Positions 26,191 through 32,862 of a stretch of DNA of 32,862 bases are shown piece by piece. The DNA comes from Okeania hirsuta (GTDB taxonomy: Bacteria; Cyanobacteriota; Cyanobacteriia; Cyanobacteriales; Microcoleaceae): assembly GCF_003838195.1 (NCBI RefSeq), contig NZ_RCBY01000070.1, positions 1-32,862 of the forward strand. The letters are read 5' to 3'. Positions within the stretch are counted from its first letter, which is position 1, and every line of letters starts with the position of its first letter. The notes under the pieces were generated by a model that made no database searches, was not told where the DNA came from, and saw nothing but the letters and a program-made list of their open reading frames with translations. The position numbers and the translations under genes were made by a program.

Positions 26191-26366
26191 CCTCCTGTCT
26201 CCTGCCTCCTGTCTCCTGTCTCCTTCTTCAAATTAATCCATATATTTCACAAATTAACTATCAGTTATCTCAGGGTCGCATCTGGTAAAAAATATCCTCA
26301 AACTTAAAATTTGAATCAATAAGTTTGAGGTAGTTATAACTCGTACACAGATGCAATAAAGAATTA

Positions 26367-27239
26367 GTGATGAAGAACTGCAACCAAGCAATTAATTCCA
26401 GAGAATACAAATTAATTCTCAATATTAATCAATTTTATGACCGTACTCATACTGTAGAAAGATTTGGCAATTTAGTTGAGTCATTGACACAACAGTTTAA
26501 AGGAAAAGTTATTAGCCAACAAACTGAAGAAAAATATAGACAAATTTATTACTTAGATACACCAAATTTTGATTTACGTCATCATGGTTTTATCTTGAGA
26601 ATTAGACGAGAAAAAAAATATCATCAACCAGAATATCAGGTGAATCTCAAACATCGTGAGTCAGACCGCTATTTATCAGCTTCACAGGATTTGTCGGCAA
26701 CAAAAGCAGGTAAGACTAAGTTTGAAGAAGATATAATTCCGCCATTTCAAAGTAAATTTTCTCAGTCAATATCTGTAACTAGAGATCGGCAACCTAACTT
26801 TGAAAATATTAAACAAGTTGCGAAATTATTTCCTGGTTTAAAAGCTCTTGATATTCCCGAACAAACTTCAATTGAGTTAGTTAATAATTTTCATGCTTTT
26901 GAAGTGGTAAGGAAACTAGCAAATTTACAATTTGGAGACAAACATATTGTGAAAACCGATCTAAGTTTCTGGTATTTAAATACAACAGATAATTTACCGT
27001 TAATTGCAGAATTTTCACTTAAATATCGTCTACCTAAAAAATTGTTAGAATCTCCAAAAAAATTAGAACAATTTCCTATGCCAATGATTCAAGGAACAAA
27101 TTATTTGTTTAAAGCTTTGCAACAACAATGGGAATGGATAAATTTTCACCCTATGACTAAAACTGCTTATGTTTATGGCCAAGGAAATCAATCTCAAAAT
27201 ATGTTTTTGGCAGAAAAAAAATCTCTTTTGGCTGCTTAA
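26367..27239 (+). CDS. CYTH-like (triphosphate tunnel) domain protein
   Basis: The 290-residue protein looks like a member of the CYTH/triphosphate-tunnel superfamily, whose members hydrolyse or polymerise phosphates inside a beta-barrel. Support: a first strand with E-x-K (EYKLILNINQF, about residues 13-23), RQIYYLDTPNFDLRHHGFILRIRRE (about 58-82, matching the YYDTPD-LR-GF-LR-RR signature), YQVNLKHRESDR (about 90-101, basic strand), FEEDI (about 119-123) and LIAEFSLKYRL (about 212-222). The classic first-strand ExExK is only partly kept (E-Y-K-L-I), so catalysis may differ. The ATG at 26367 is followed by another Met; AGTGATG gives little ribosome binding signal. It stands alone; the substrate is unknown. 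Confidence 0.72.
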   Translation: MMKNCNQAINSREYKLILNINQFYDRTHTVERFGNLVESLTQQFKGKVISQQTEEKYRQIYYLDTPNFDLRHHGFILRIRREKKYHQPEYQVNLKHRESDRYLSASQDLSATKAGKTKFEEDIIPPFQSKFSQSISVTRDRQPNFENIKQVAKLFPGLKALDIPEQTSIELVNNFHAFEVVRKLANLQFGDKHIVKTDLSFWYLNTTDNLPLIAEFSLKYRLPKKLLESPKKLEQFPMPMIQGTNYLFKALQQQWEWINFHPMTKTAYVYGQGNQSQNMFLAEKKSLLAA

Positions 27240-27566
27240 TTTAGTAGGGTGCTGTTAGCGACAGGGTAACTGAGCAAAACTCAACGGTGCTTCATTAATT
27301 GATAATGGATAATGGATAATTGATAATTACCTCTGGTTAAAACCGTTCTTGATTGAATATAAGGAGATATTATTTCTTCTCTTGGTTGATTGGATATGGC
27401 GAGGAGACCTCGCCATCCCTCAACCGCTTTTTTCCCCTTAAAAGGGGAGGCTTTAAACCTGAATTATTTAATTATTAATTATTAATAATTAGGTAATACT
27501 ATACTCCACTTCGTTCCGCTCACATACCCTACTACTAATAAAGAGGTAATATAAAGTAGTGAATTT
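27240..27566. other. Intergenic region, possible TAGTAGGGT element
   Basis: TAGTAGGGT at 27242-27250 and ACCCTACTA at 27526-27534 are inverted repeats 293 bp apart overall. Between them lie GATAATG/GATAATT heptamers (27300-27327) and AT-rich text. It may be a MITE related to 6652-6754. Confidence 0.4.
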
Positions 27567-28565
27567 TTATTGATATTGTTCCCAAGTTTCATCCTTTAAT
27601 TTTTCGGCTAAATCTGTAACATCATTCACACTACCAATATAAAAGTATCTTTTACTGCTTTGCATACCCCCAGGAGTAGTCTTGCGAAAATTAGTCGGAT
27701 GTAAATCAGCTAATAAAAATACTCTTGCTGGATACCATGAATTATCAATATAGCTACGACGGTTTCTAGCAATTTCAACTAATTCTTCATCCGATTTATC
27801 AACGTTTTTCCACTTAATAGAATACTCATCTTCTGACTCAATATCCACAACTGCTTCAATCTTAGCTACCCGGTCTACTTGTTTATTTCTATAGACTCCA
27901 AAGTACAAACTGCGACGATGACTATACTGACCACCTTTTGCTGTACAAACATATATATTATGGTTAATAACATCATCATAAGTTCCAGCACAATTCACAA
28001 CATCTAGACGATATTTCCAAGAAGGTAACAAATTTTCTTCATCAAAATACTCTTCTAAGTCGGCGATCGCATCGGCTAGACTTTTTGATAAACCTTCCAC
28101 TTTTATTGACTCTAGAAAATATTCAAAACTAATAGGTAAAAATAAAATTTTATCTGCTTCAGCAATCTTTTTAACATTGGAAAAAGCCGGATCATTAGGT
28201 TCATCTTGTTCATAGTTAGCAAGAGCAATAAGAACTTTTGCCCCTTGCTTTTGCTTGAGGCTTTCTAGATGACGTAATAATTGTCCTTCATCAAAATTAT
28301 TTCCCCTTTTAGTTTCAATAAAAATAGAGAAAGGTTCTTGAGTAATTTCTCCATCAGGAGTGCTTTGTTTTCTTCTTACTTGTTGAGTGAATTTGACTCC
28401 AACTTTTCCAGATAAACCTTCACCTAATAGTTTACTCAAAACTTCCGATAAAAATTTAGGATTTTCTTCATAGAGCATTTTGAGAATCAGGAGACAATGG
28501 TTTGTAGTCTGATTTTCTCTTTGAGAATAGGAGGGAAAGAGGCGAATATTTCGGCTCATTTTCAA
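27567..28565 (-). CDS. PD-(D/E)XK nuclease-like protein
   Basis: The 332-residue protein has a PD-(D/E)XK core: P70-D71 in QSTPDGEITQE, then E84-T-K86 in FSIFIETKRG, followed by a conserved-looking Q95 and H99 in GQLLRHLESL. It is soluble, with no signal peptide. Strand-like ALLIALANYE and ILFLPISFEYFLESI follow, consistent with the rest of the fold. The C-terminal half (about 180-332) is not recognised. Such proteins can be restriction, repair or defence nucleases; no methylase or helicase gene is adjacent, so no system can be named. ATG at 28565 or the second Met two codons later (28559) could be the start. Its stop is 328 bp from the end of the convergent CYTH-like gene, and it is divergent from the FAD hydroxylase. 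Confidence 0.68.
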   Translation of the reverse strand: MKMSRNIRLFPSYSQRENQTTNHCLLILKMLYEENPKFLSEVLSKLLGEGLSGKVGVKFTQQVRRKQSTPDGEITQEPFSIFIETKRGNNFDEGQLLRHLESLKQKQGAKVLIALANYEQDEPNDPAFSNVKKIAEADKILFLPISFEYFLESIKVEGLSKSLADAIADLEEYFDEENLLPSWKYRLDVVNCAGTYDDVINHNIYVCTAKGGQYSHRRSLYFGVYRNKQVDRVAKIEAVVDIESEDEYSIKWKNVDKSDEELVEIARNRRSYIDNSWYPARVFLLADLHPTNFRKTTPGGMQSSKRYFYIGSVNDVTDLAEKLKDETWEQYQ

Positions 28566-28737
28566 TCAATATTTTGACGAATTCCTAATAGTTTAGCACT
28601 ATAGCACTTTAATTCTGTCTCCTGACTCCTTCTTCAAATTCTCTCTTCAGTCACAAATCACTCAGATTTTTCCGAAAAGTTGCGCCACAATATAGGGAGA
28701 GTATAAATTACTAGACACTTGATTATTTTTGATAAAT

Positions 28738-30054
28738 ATGGTAATGGAGCAACTTTCACAAAATTATCTATCTGAAACAACTGTCAAACCAAAATTAGAT
28801 TACGATTTAGTTATTGTCGGTGGGGGTATCGCTGGTACCGCTCTTGCTTGTGCTTTGAAAAATTCTGGCTTAAAAGTGGCATTAATTGAAAGTCAACCTA
28901 AATCTGTAGTTGCAGCTAGAAAACTTGCTTATAATCTTTCCTTAACGTCTGGCAGAATATTAGATGGCATCGGAGTTTGGCAACAAATTTTGCCTAAAAT
29001 CACTACATATCGGCAAATTAGTCTTTCTGATGGTAATTATCCCCGTACTGTCCAATTTTATCCTGATGATTTGGCTATTACTGGTAAGAGACCAACTTCA
29101 AAGGAGGGATTGGGTTATGTGGGAGAACATCAGGTGATGCTGACGGCAATGCAGGAATTTTTGGCAGACTGCGAACAACTTACTTGGTTATGTCCAGCGG
29201 AGGTTTTGCGGGTAGATTATAAATCGGATTTTGTGGAAGTTGAGCTAAAGCAGAAGGATACGGACAGTTTGTCTGGTGAAAATGAAAGTTTGACTGTCCG
29301 TTCTCGGTTGGTGGTAGGAGCAGATGGGGCGAGGTCTCCTATTCGTGAAGCTGCTAATATTGGGACTCATGGTTGGAAGTATTGGCAGTCTTGTGTGGCA
29401 ATGACGATTAAAACTGAAAGGTCTCACAATGATATTGCTTTTGAGAGATTTTGGCCGAGTGGCCCGATGGGGGTTTTGCCGTTGCCGGGAAATCGCTGTC
29501 AGGTGGTTTGGACTGCTCCTCATGCTGAGGCGAAGGCGTTGCAAGAGTTGGATAAACAGGAATTTTTGGCTAAGTTGGAGTATCGCACTGCTGGAAAGTT
29601 GGGTAAGTTGGAGTTGTTGAGCGATCGCTACGTTTTTCCGGTACAGTTGATGCAGAGCGATCGCTATGTTCAACACCGTTTAGTTTTAATTGGGGATGCT
29701 GCTCATTGTTGTCATCCTGTGGGTGGTCAAGGTTTGAATATGGGTATTCGGGATGTAGGGGCGATCGCTGAGGTGATTAAGTTTGCTGATCAGCAAGGTG
29801 AGGATATTGGAGATATTCGGGTATTGAAGCGTTATGAAAGTTGGCGCAGAAAGGAGAATTTCGTAATTTTAGGGGTTACTGATTTTCTGGATAGAATGTT
29901 TTCTGCTAGTGTGTTGCCTATAGTAGCGGTTCGTCGTTTAGGTTTGTGGGGTATGGGAATAGTTCCGATTTTTAAGTCTTTGTCTTTGCGAGTGATGACT
30001 GGTTTATTTGGTCGTCATCCAGAATTAGCTCATACTGTTTCACAGAAGTTATAA
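28738..30054 (+). CDS. UbiH/Coq6-family FAD-dependent hydroxylase
   Basis: The 438-residue protein is a flavin monooxygenase of the UbiH/Coq6 type. It has the FAD-binding GGGIAG motif near residues 28-33 (YDLVIVGGGIAGTALACAL), the DG motif in VVGADGARSPIREAA (about 193-207) and the second FAD motif in LVLIGDAAHCCHPVGGQGLNMGIRD (about 318-342). In cyanobacteria members of this family are thought to hydroxylate the ring of the plastoquinone precursor; the exact substrate here is inference. A TTG nine bases upstream is in frame, but ATG at 28738 (or 28744) is preferred; no clear Shine-Dalgarno. A heptamer array starts just after the stop. Confidence 0.87.
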   Translation: MVMEQLSQNYLSETTVKPKLDYDLVIVGGGIAGTALACALKNSGLKVALIESQPKSVVAARKLAYNLSLTSGRILDGIGVWQQILPKITTYRQISLSDGNYPRTVQFYPDDLAITGKRPTSKEGLGYVGEHQVMLTAMQEFLADCEQLTWLCPAEVLRVDYKSDFVEVELKQKDTDSLSGENESLTVRSRLVVGADGARSPIREAANIGTHGWKYWQSCVAMTIKTERSHNDIAFERFWPSGPMGVLPLPGNRCQVVWTAPHAEAKALQELDKQEFLAKLEYRTAGKLGKLELLSDRYVFPVQLMQSDRYVQHRLVLIGDAAHCCHPVGGQGLNMGIRDVGAIAEVIKFADQQGEDIGDIRVLKRYESWRRKENFVILGVTDFLDRMFSASVLPIVAVRRLGLWGMGIVPIFKSLSLRVMTGLFGRHPELAHTVSQKL

Positions 30055-30345
30055 CTTAGTAAGTCAAAAGTCAAAAGTCAAAAGTCAAAAGTAAGATTTT
30101 ATCGGCTCAAAACTAAGTTATAAGTCAAAAGTCAAAAGTAAGATTTTATCGACTCAAAACTTTGATACTACAGTAATTTATGGAAATCAAAAGTTATAAG
30201 TCAAAAGTCAAAAGTCAAAAGTAAGATTTTATCAGCTCAAAACTTTGATGCTACAGTAATTTACTGAAGTTATTTAACATTTAAAAGAGGGAAACTATTT
30301 GTGACATCTTTAAAGTGAATTGGTACCAGATTTTGTTTGTTAATT

Positions 30346-30534
30346 AGGGTTTGCTGATTAAATTTCAAATAATTACCAGATAAAGGTTTTAGCCTTTTTA
30401 GGTATTGAAAAAGTACATGGTTTTCAGCTCTTCATGCTCAAAAAGTTAGCATTTTTAGCAAGAGTTGGGCAAAAAAATTCTCCCCTACTCCCCTACTTCC
30501 CTACTCCTTAAAAAAGACTTTTTCAGCAAACCCT
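30346..30534. mobile_element. MITE, AGGGTTTGCTGA family, copy 2
   Basis: Terminal inverted repeats AGGGTTTGCTGA and TTCAGCAAACCCT bound 189 bp, flanked by AATT on both sides (30342-30345 and 30535-30538), a 4-bp target duplication. It aligns with the reverse complement of 15266-15482. At the homologous place it has a CCCTACT heptamer tract rather than GGCAACA. Confidence 0.87.
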
Positions 30535-30690
30535 AATTAGAGGAGTCAGGAGTCAGCAGGAAAGAAGGAACAGGAGAATATGGAAGTCAAAAGTCAAAAG
30601 TCAAAAGTTAAAACTTAAAAGTTAGTTATCAGTTCAAAACTTTGATGCTACAGTAATTTATGAAATTCAAAAGTCAAAAGTCAAAAGTTA

Positions 30691-30862
30691 AAACTCAGAC
30701 AACGGAAATTTCTTCCTTTTCCCTTCTTCTTTAGTCTTGTAAAACTCAGACAAGGGAATATTTTTCCCTCTTTTTTCTTCCTTTCTTCTTCCTTCTTCTT
30801 TAGTCCTGTAAAACTCAGACAACGGAAATTTTTTCCTTCTTTCTTCTTCCTTCTTCCTTCCG
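30691..30862. repeat. Tandem 50-70 bp unit with a pyrimidine tract
   Basis: Three units, each AAACTCAGACAA(C/G)GGAA followed by a TTCTTCC-rich tract and (in the first two) TTTAGTC(T/C)TGTA. The last pyrimidine tract runs up to 4 bp before the next gene's ATG, so its transcript leader has no purine-rich ribosome binding site. Confidence 0.85.
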
Positions 30863-30865
30863 ATC

Positions 30866-32308
30866 ATGCTCTTTGAATTTAGTTACTCTCCAACTCCAGA
30901 AATATTAGATTGGTTAGCATTAGGGCGATTAGGAGATAGATTAAATCGCTCTATTAGATTGTGGGTTTTATTAAAATATTTTTATGGAAAACCAAATAAT
31001 TTACCAGCGGAATTACCAAAATATTTTACTTATATAGATTTCCGCAAATATTTTTTTTCGCCAGAACATCAATTGAGCGATCACTTAACTACAGAACAAA
31101 TAAAAACAGAATGTCGAGACAAAAATTGTATTTGTAAAAAGTAAGTAAAAGAATTAGTTAAAACTGCAATTTTTCCCCAATCAATTAAAGAATGGGAGCA
31201 AAAAATTACAGATAAAATGGGTGGGGAAGTTATCAAAATACAACAACGTCCTTTTGCTACAGTACACCGTACAATTAGAGATGATTTAAAGTATTTAGCT
31301 AAATTAGGATGGCTGAAAAAATCTCAAGCAGGAGAATATTACTGTCTACAGCAAAAAGACTGGCCTCAACCTCCGGTATTTGAAACAGAAAGATGGAATA
31401 TTTCAGAATTATCCTCTAGTCAAACTTGGCAATTATTAAAGATTTTAGAGTCAGTTTCATTTGTACAACCAAACTTGGAATTAGTCGTCGAATCTTTGTG
31501 GGAAAAAATAACTCAACAACAATCAATACCAAATTATAATAATCAACAACAACGCCGAATTTTTATACATTTAGATTACATTTTATCAGATGAAAATCAA
31601 GAACGGGTTGATAATTGTCAGCAACAAATTGAGGATTTATGGCATCAATCATTGGGTAGAGTAATCAAGTTTAAATATTGGATAGCTTCTACTGAAAAAC
31701 AAGTAGAAATAATAGTTTATCTAGTTTGTCTACACTATGCACGTCGGGCTAAATATTTAACTGCTTTTGGCACAGACCCTTTTGGTAAATTTGGCTGGTA
31801 TAATTATCGTTTAGACAGAATAGTATCCGAACAATTAACTATTTTAAAATGGGGTAATTCTCAGATACCTAAAAAATCATCTAAATTATGGGAAAAAGGA
31901 AAATTACCAACTGTAGAATATATGGAACAAGAACTAGAAAAAGCTTGGGGATTTAACTTTTATTTGCTTCAAGATTTGTTAGTAATGATATTTGAATCTA
32001 AGTTTGCCCGTTGGTATGTGGATGATACTCTACGAAATCCTACATTTAAGCCGATAAAATATGAAAATTTATCAAAGTTAGTGCAAAAAGAAATAAAAAA
32101 TCTCCAAGAGAAACAACAGTTATTGAATATTATTAAGGCACGTTATCCTCAAGATGCTTATTATTATGGATGGATAAGAAATGGAGATATTAATGTCTTA
32201 ATGCGGTTGAGAGATTGGCGGCCAAAAGGGGAAGTTATTGCTCCTATTTCAATTCGAGAAAAGTTGAAATTAGAAGCAGAACAAGAATTAGCTAATTATC
32301 ATCGGTAG
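30866..32308 (+). pseudogene. TIGR03985-family CRISPR-associated WYL-type protein, one in-frame stop
   Basis: Two open stretches in the same frame are separated only by TAA at 31142-31144 (codon 93). Read through, the product is 480 residues, the usual length for the cyanobacterial TIGR03985 family. Its start (FSYSPTPEILDWLALGRLGDRLNRSIRLWVLLKYFYG) and end (YPQDAYYYGWIRNGDINVLMRLRDWRP) match my memory of that family. A winged-helix-like stretch (about residues 127-150, TVHRTIRDDLKYLAKLGWL) and a WYL-like core (about 311-318, WYNYRLDR) suggest a ligand-sensing regulator. Downstream ATG at 31217 could restart 363 residues. No CRISPR array or other cas gene is in the window; the region to the right is not covered. 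Family call from memory, moderately sure. Confidence 0.72.
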
Positions 32309-32862
32309 CTTTGTTTTGTCGGGTGCATTGCAACGCACCTAAAAATTCCGGAAAAGTAGAACCCACATTCCGCACCACAAAATGTAGCAACCGAAGAAGG
32401 AGTCAGGAGACAGGAGACAGGAGACAGAATTTGAGAAGAAAATCATAACTGCCGTGATTGAGTAATCAATCAAATAAGTATTTGTGCTTAATTATTTACT
32501 CGGAATTTGATGAACGAAAAAAGTAATTGAGATGATTTGCATAATATAAATACCTACCAAAATACAAATTTATATCCCACATTCCGCACGACAAACATAC
32601 TACAGTACCTTTTTCCACGAAGATGGTGGAACACAGATTCTAATATTAAGAATTATAGTCAATAGTTAATGTAGTATGTATTTATACTTAAACCTTGCTC
32701 GTAATGCCTATCATGTAAAAATCTGAGCAATAAATACCTGACACTACAAGCTAGACCTGCGGAATGTCGGTTATATACTACTTTTAATGATACGCTCTTG
32801 AAGTTCCGAATGTGGGTAGAGCTATAGCAGTTGAAGAAAAGGTTAGGACAAATCAAAAGCTT
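32309..32862. other. Region of mobile-element ends after the CRISPR-associated gene
   Basis: GGTGCATTGCAACGCACC (32322-32339) is a near-perfect palindrome 14 bp after the stop. CCCACATTCCGCACCAC (32362) and CCCACATTCCGCACGAC (32576) are IS1634-type element ends; TTCCGAATGTGGG (32804-32816) is the opposite end. A GGAGACA heptamer array is at 32398-32427. A TATAGCAGT-type repeat runs from 32823 to the edge. No gene. Confidence 0.55.

Larger units (their letters stand above)
25206..26366. other. Long repeat-rich gap before the CYTH-like gene
   Basis: It holds heptamer tracts (25208-25240 GAAGGAA type; 25335-25365 GGCAACA type), the second GCGGTGCGACC repeat (25365-25438) and the inverted ATTAAACCCGCC repeat with a heptamer tract (26120-26226). 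The rest (25440-26110) shows no gene or recognised RNA. Confidence 0.5.
30055..30865. other. Repeat field between the FAD hydroxylase and the CRISPR-associated gene
   Basis: AAAGTCA heptamer arrays (30062-30095, 30122-30140, 30197-30221, 30583-30610, 30666-30690) alternate with the unit AAGATTTTATCG-CTCAAAAC and TTTGAT-CTACAGTAATTTA (three or four copies). A MITE lies at 30346-30534. From 30691 to 30862 three copies of AAACTCAGACAA-GGAA plus a TTCTTCC pyrimidine tract follow. No gene. Confidence 0.7.

Noticed and set aside
26095-26307. Open frame of 70 codons starting at 26095
   Set aside because: It translates the ATTAAACCCGCC repeat and a CTGTCTC heptamer tract; no protein character.
29245-29676. 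Open frame of 143 codons on the minus strand inside the FAD hydroxylase gene
   Set aside because: It lies wholly opposite a gene with clear motifs, and its translation is low-complexity Arg/Ser/Leu text.
30062-30240. CRISPR array suggested by regularly spaced AAGTCAAAAG blocks near a CRISPR-associated gene
   Set aside because: The blocks are variable-length heptamer arrays, and the sequence between them is itself repeated, not unique spacers.
32659-32856. Open frame of 65 codons at the right edge
   Set aside because: It crosses IS-end and TATAGCAGT repeats and has no protein-like pattern.

Overview
The window reads as chromosome of a filamentous, marine-type cyanobacterium. Evidence: acsF (oxidative chlorophyll ring cyclase), a ThiD2-ThiE fusion followed by thiS, the cyanobacterial families DUF3038, DUF4335, DUF502 and DUF1517, a lumenal pentapeptide-repeat protein, and about 14 copies of the HIP1 octamer GCGATCGC. 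The DNA is AT-rich, with very long intergenic stretches full of small mobile repeats and 7-bp tandem repeats. This resembles Trichodesmium, Okeania or relatives; the genus is inference.

Layout. 1-840: remains of an IS1634/DUF4277-type transposase (minus strand) with a 140-bp MITE in its upstream end. 1210-2541: rpmF (L32) and queA, convergent around a shared hairpin. 2894-3283: conserved cyanobacterial hypothetical. 3845-5870: yraN, whose present start codon lies inside the right end of an IS200/IS605-type element carrying a full-length TnpB. 5942-6469: lumenal pentapeptide protein. 6470-7903: gene-free, with several mobile-element scars. 7904-9931: dnaG. 10787-12375: DUF502 membrane protein and nusB. 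12376-13317: second scar of the same transposase. 13318-13797: TM2-domain protein. 14115-15191: acsF with a good terminator. 15716-18410: DUF4335 and DUF3038. 18656-20530: secreted beta-helix/SPOR protein. 20808-21260: ankyrin-repeat pseudogene split by a MITE. 21417-21719: small H-type-lectin-like protein. 22294-23606: thiE-thiS operon. 24261-25205: DUF1517. 26367-27239: CYTH-like protein. 27567-28565 (minus): PD-(D/E)XK nuclease-like protein. 28738-30054: UbiH/Coq6-type FAD hydroxylase. 30866-32308: TIGR03985-family CRISPR-associated WYL-type protein broken by one in-frame stop. 32309-32862: more mobile-element ends.

The intact genes are mostly housekeeping: translation and tRNA modification (rpmF, queA), replication (dnaG), transcription (nusB), chlorophyll (acsF), thiamin (thiE, thiS) and probably quinone synthesis. 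Few are in operons; thiE-thiS (11-bp gap) is the clear case. No CRISPR array, rRNA or tRNA was seen.

The most unusual material is non-coding. At least five short inverted-repeat element families are present, two with visible target duplications. Tandem heptamers of different sequence occupy the same internal position in different copies of a repeat. Other points are a yraN start supplied by a transposon end, a TnpB with a repeat inserted in frame, and a nearly intact CRISPR-linked regulator with no array in view.
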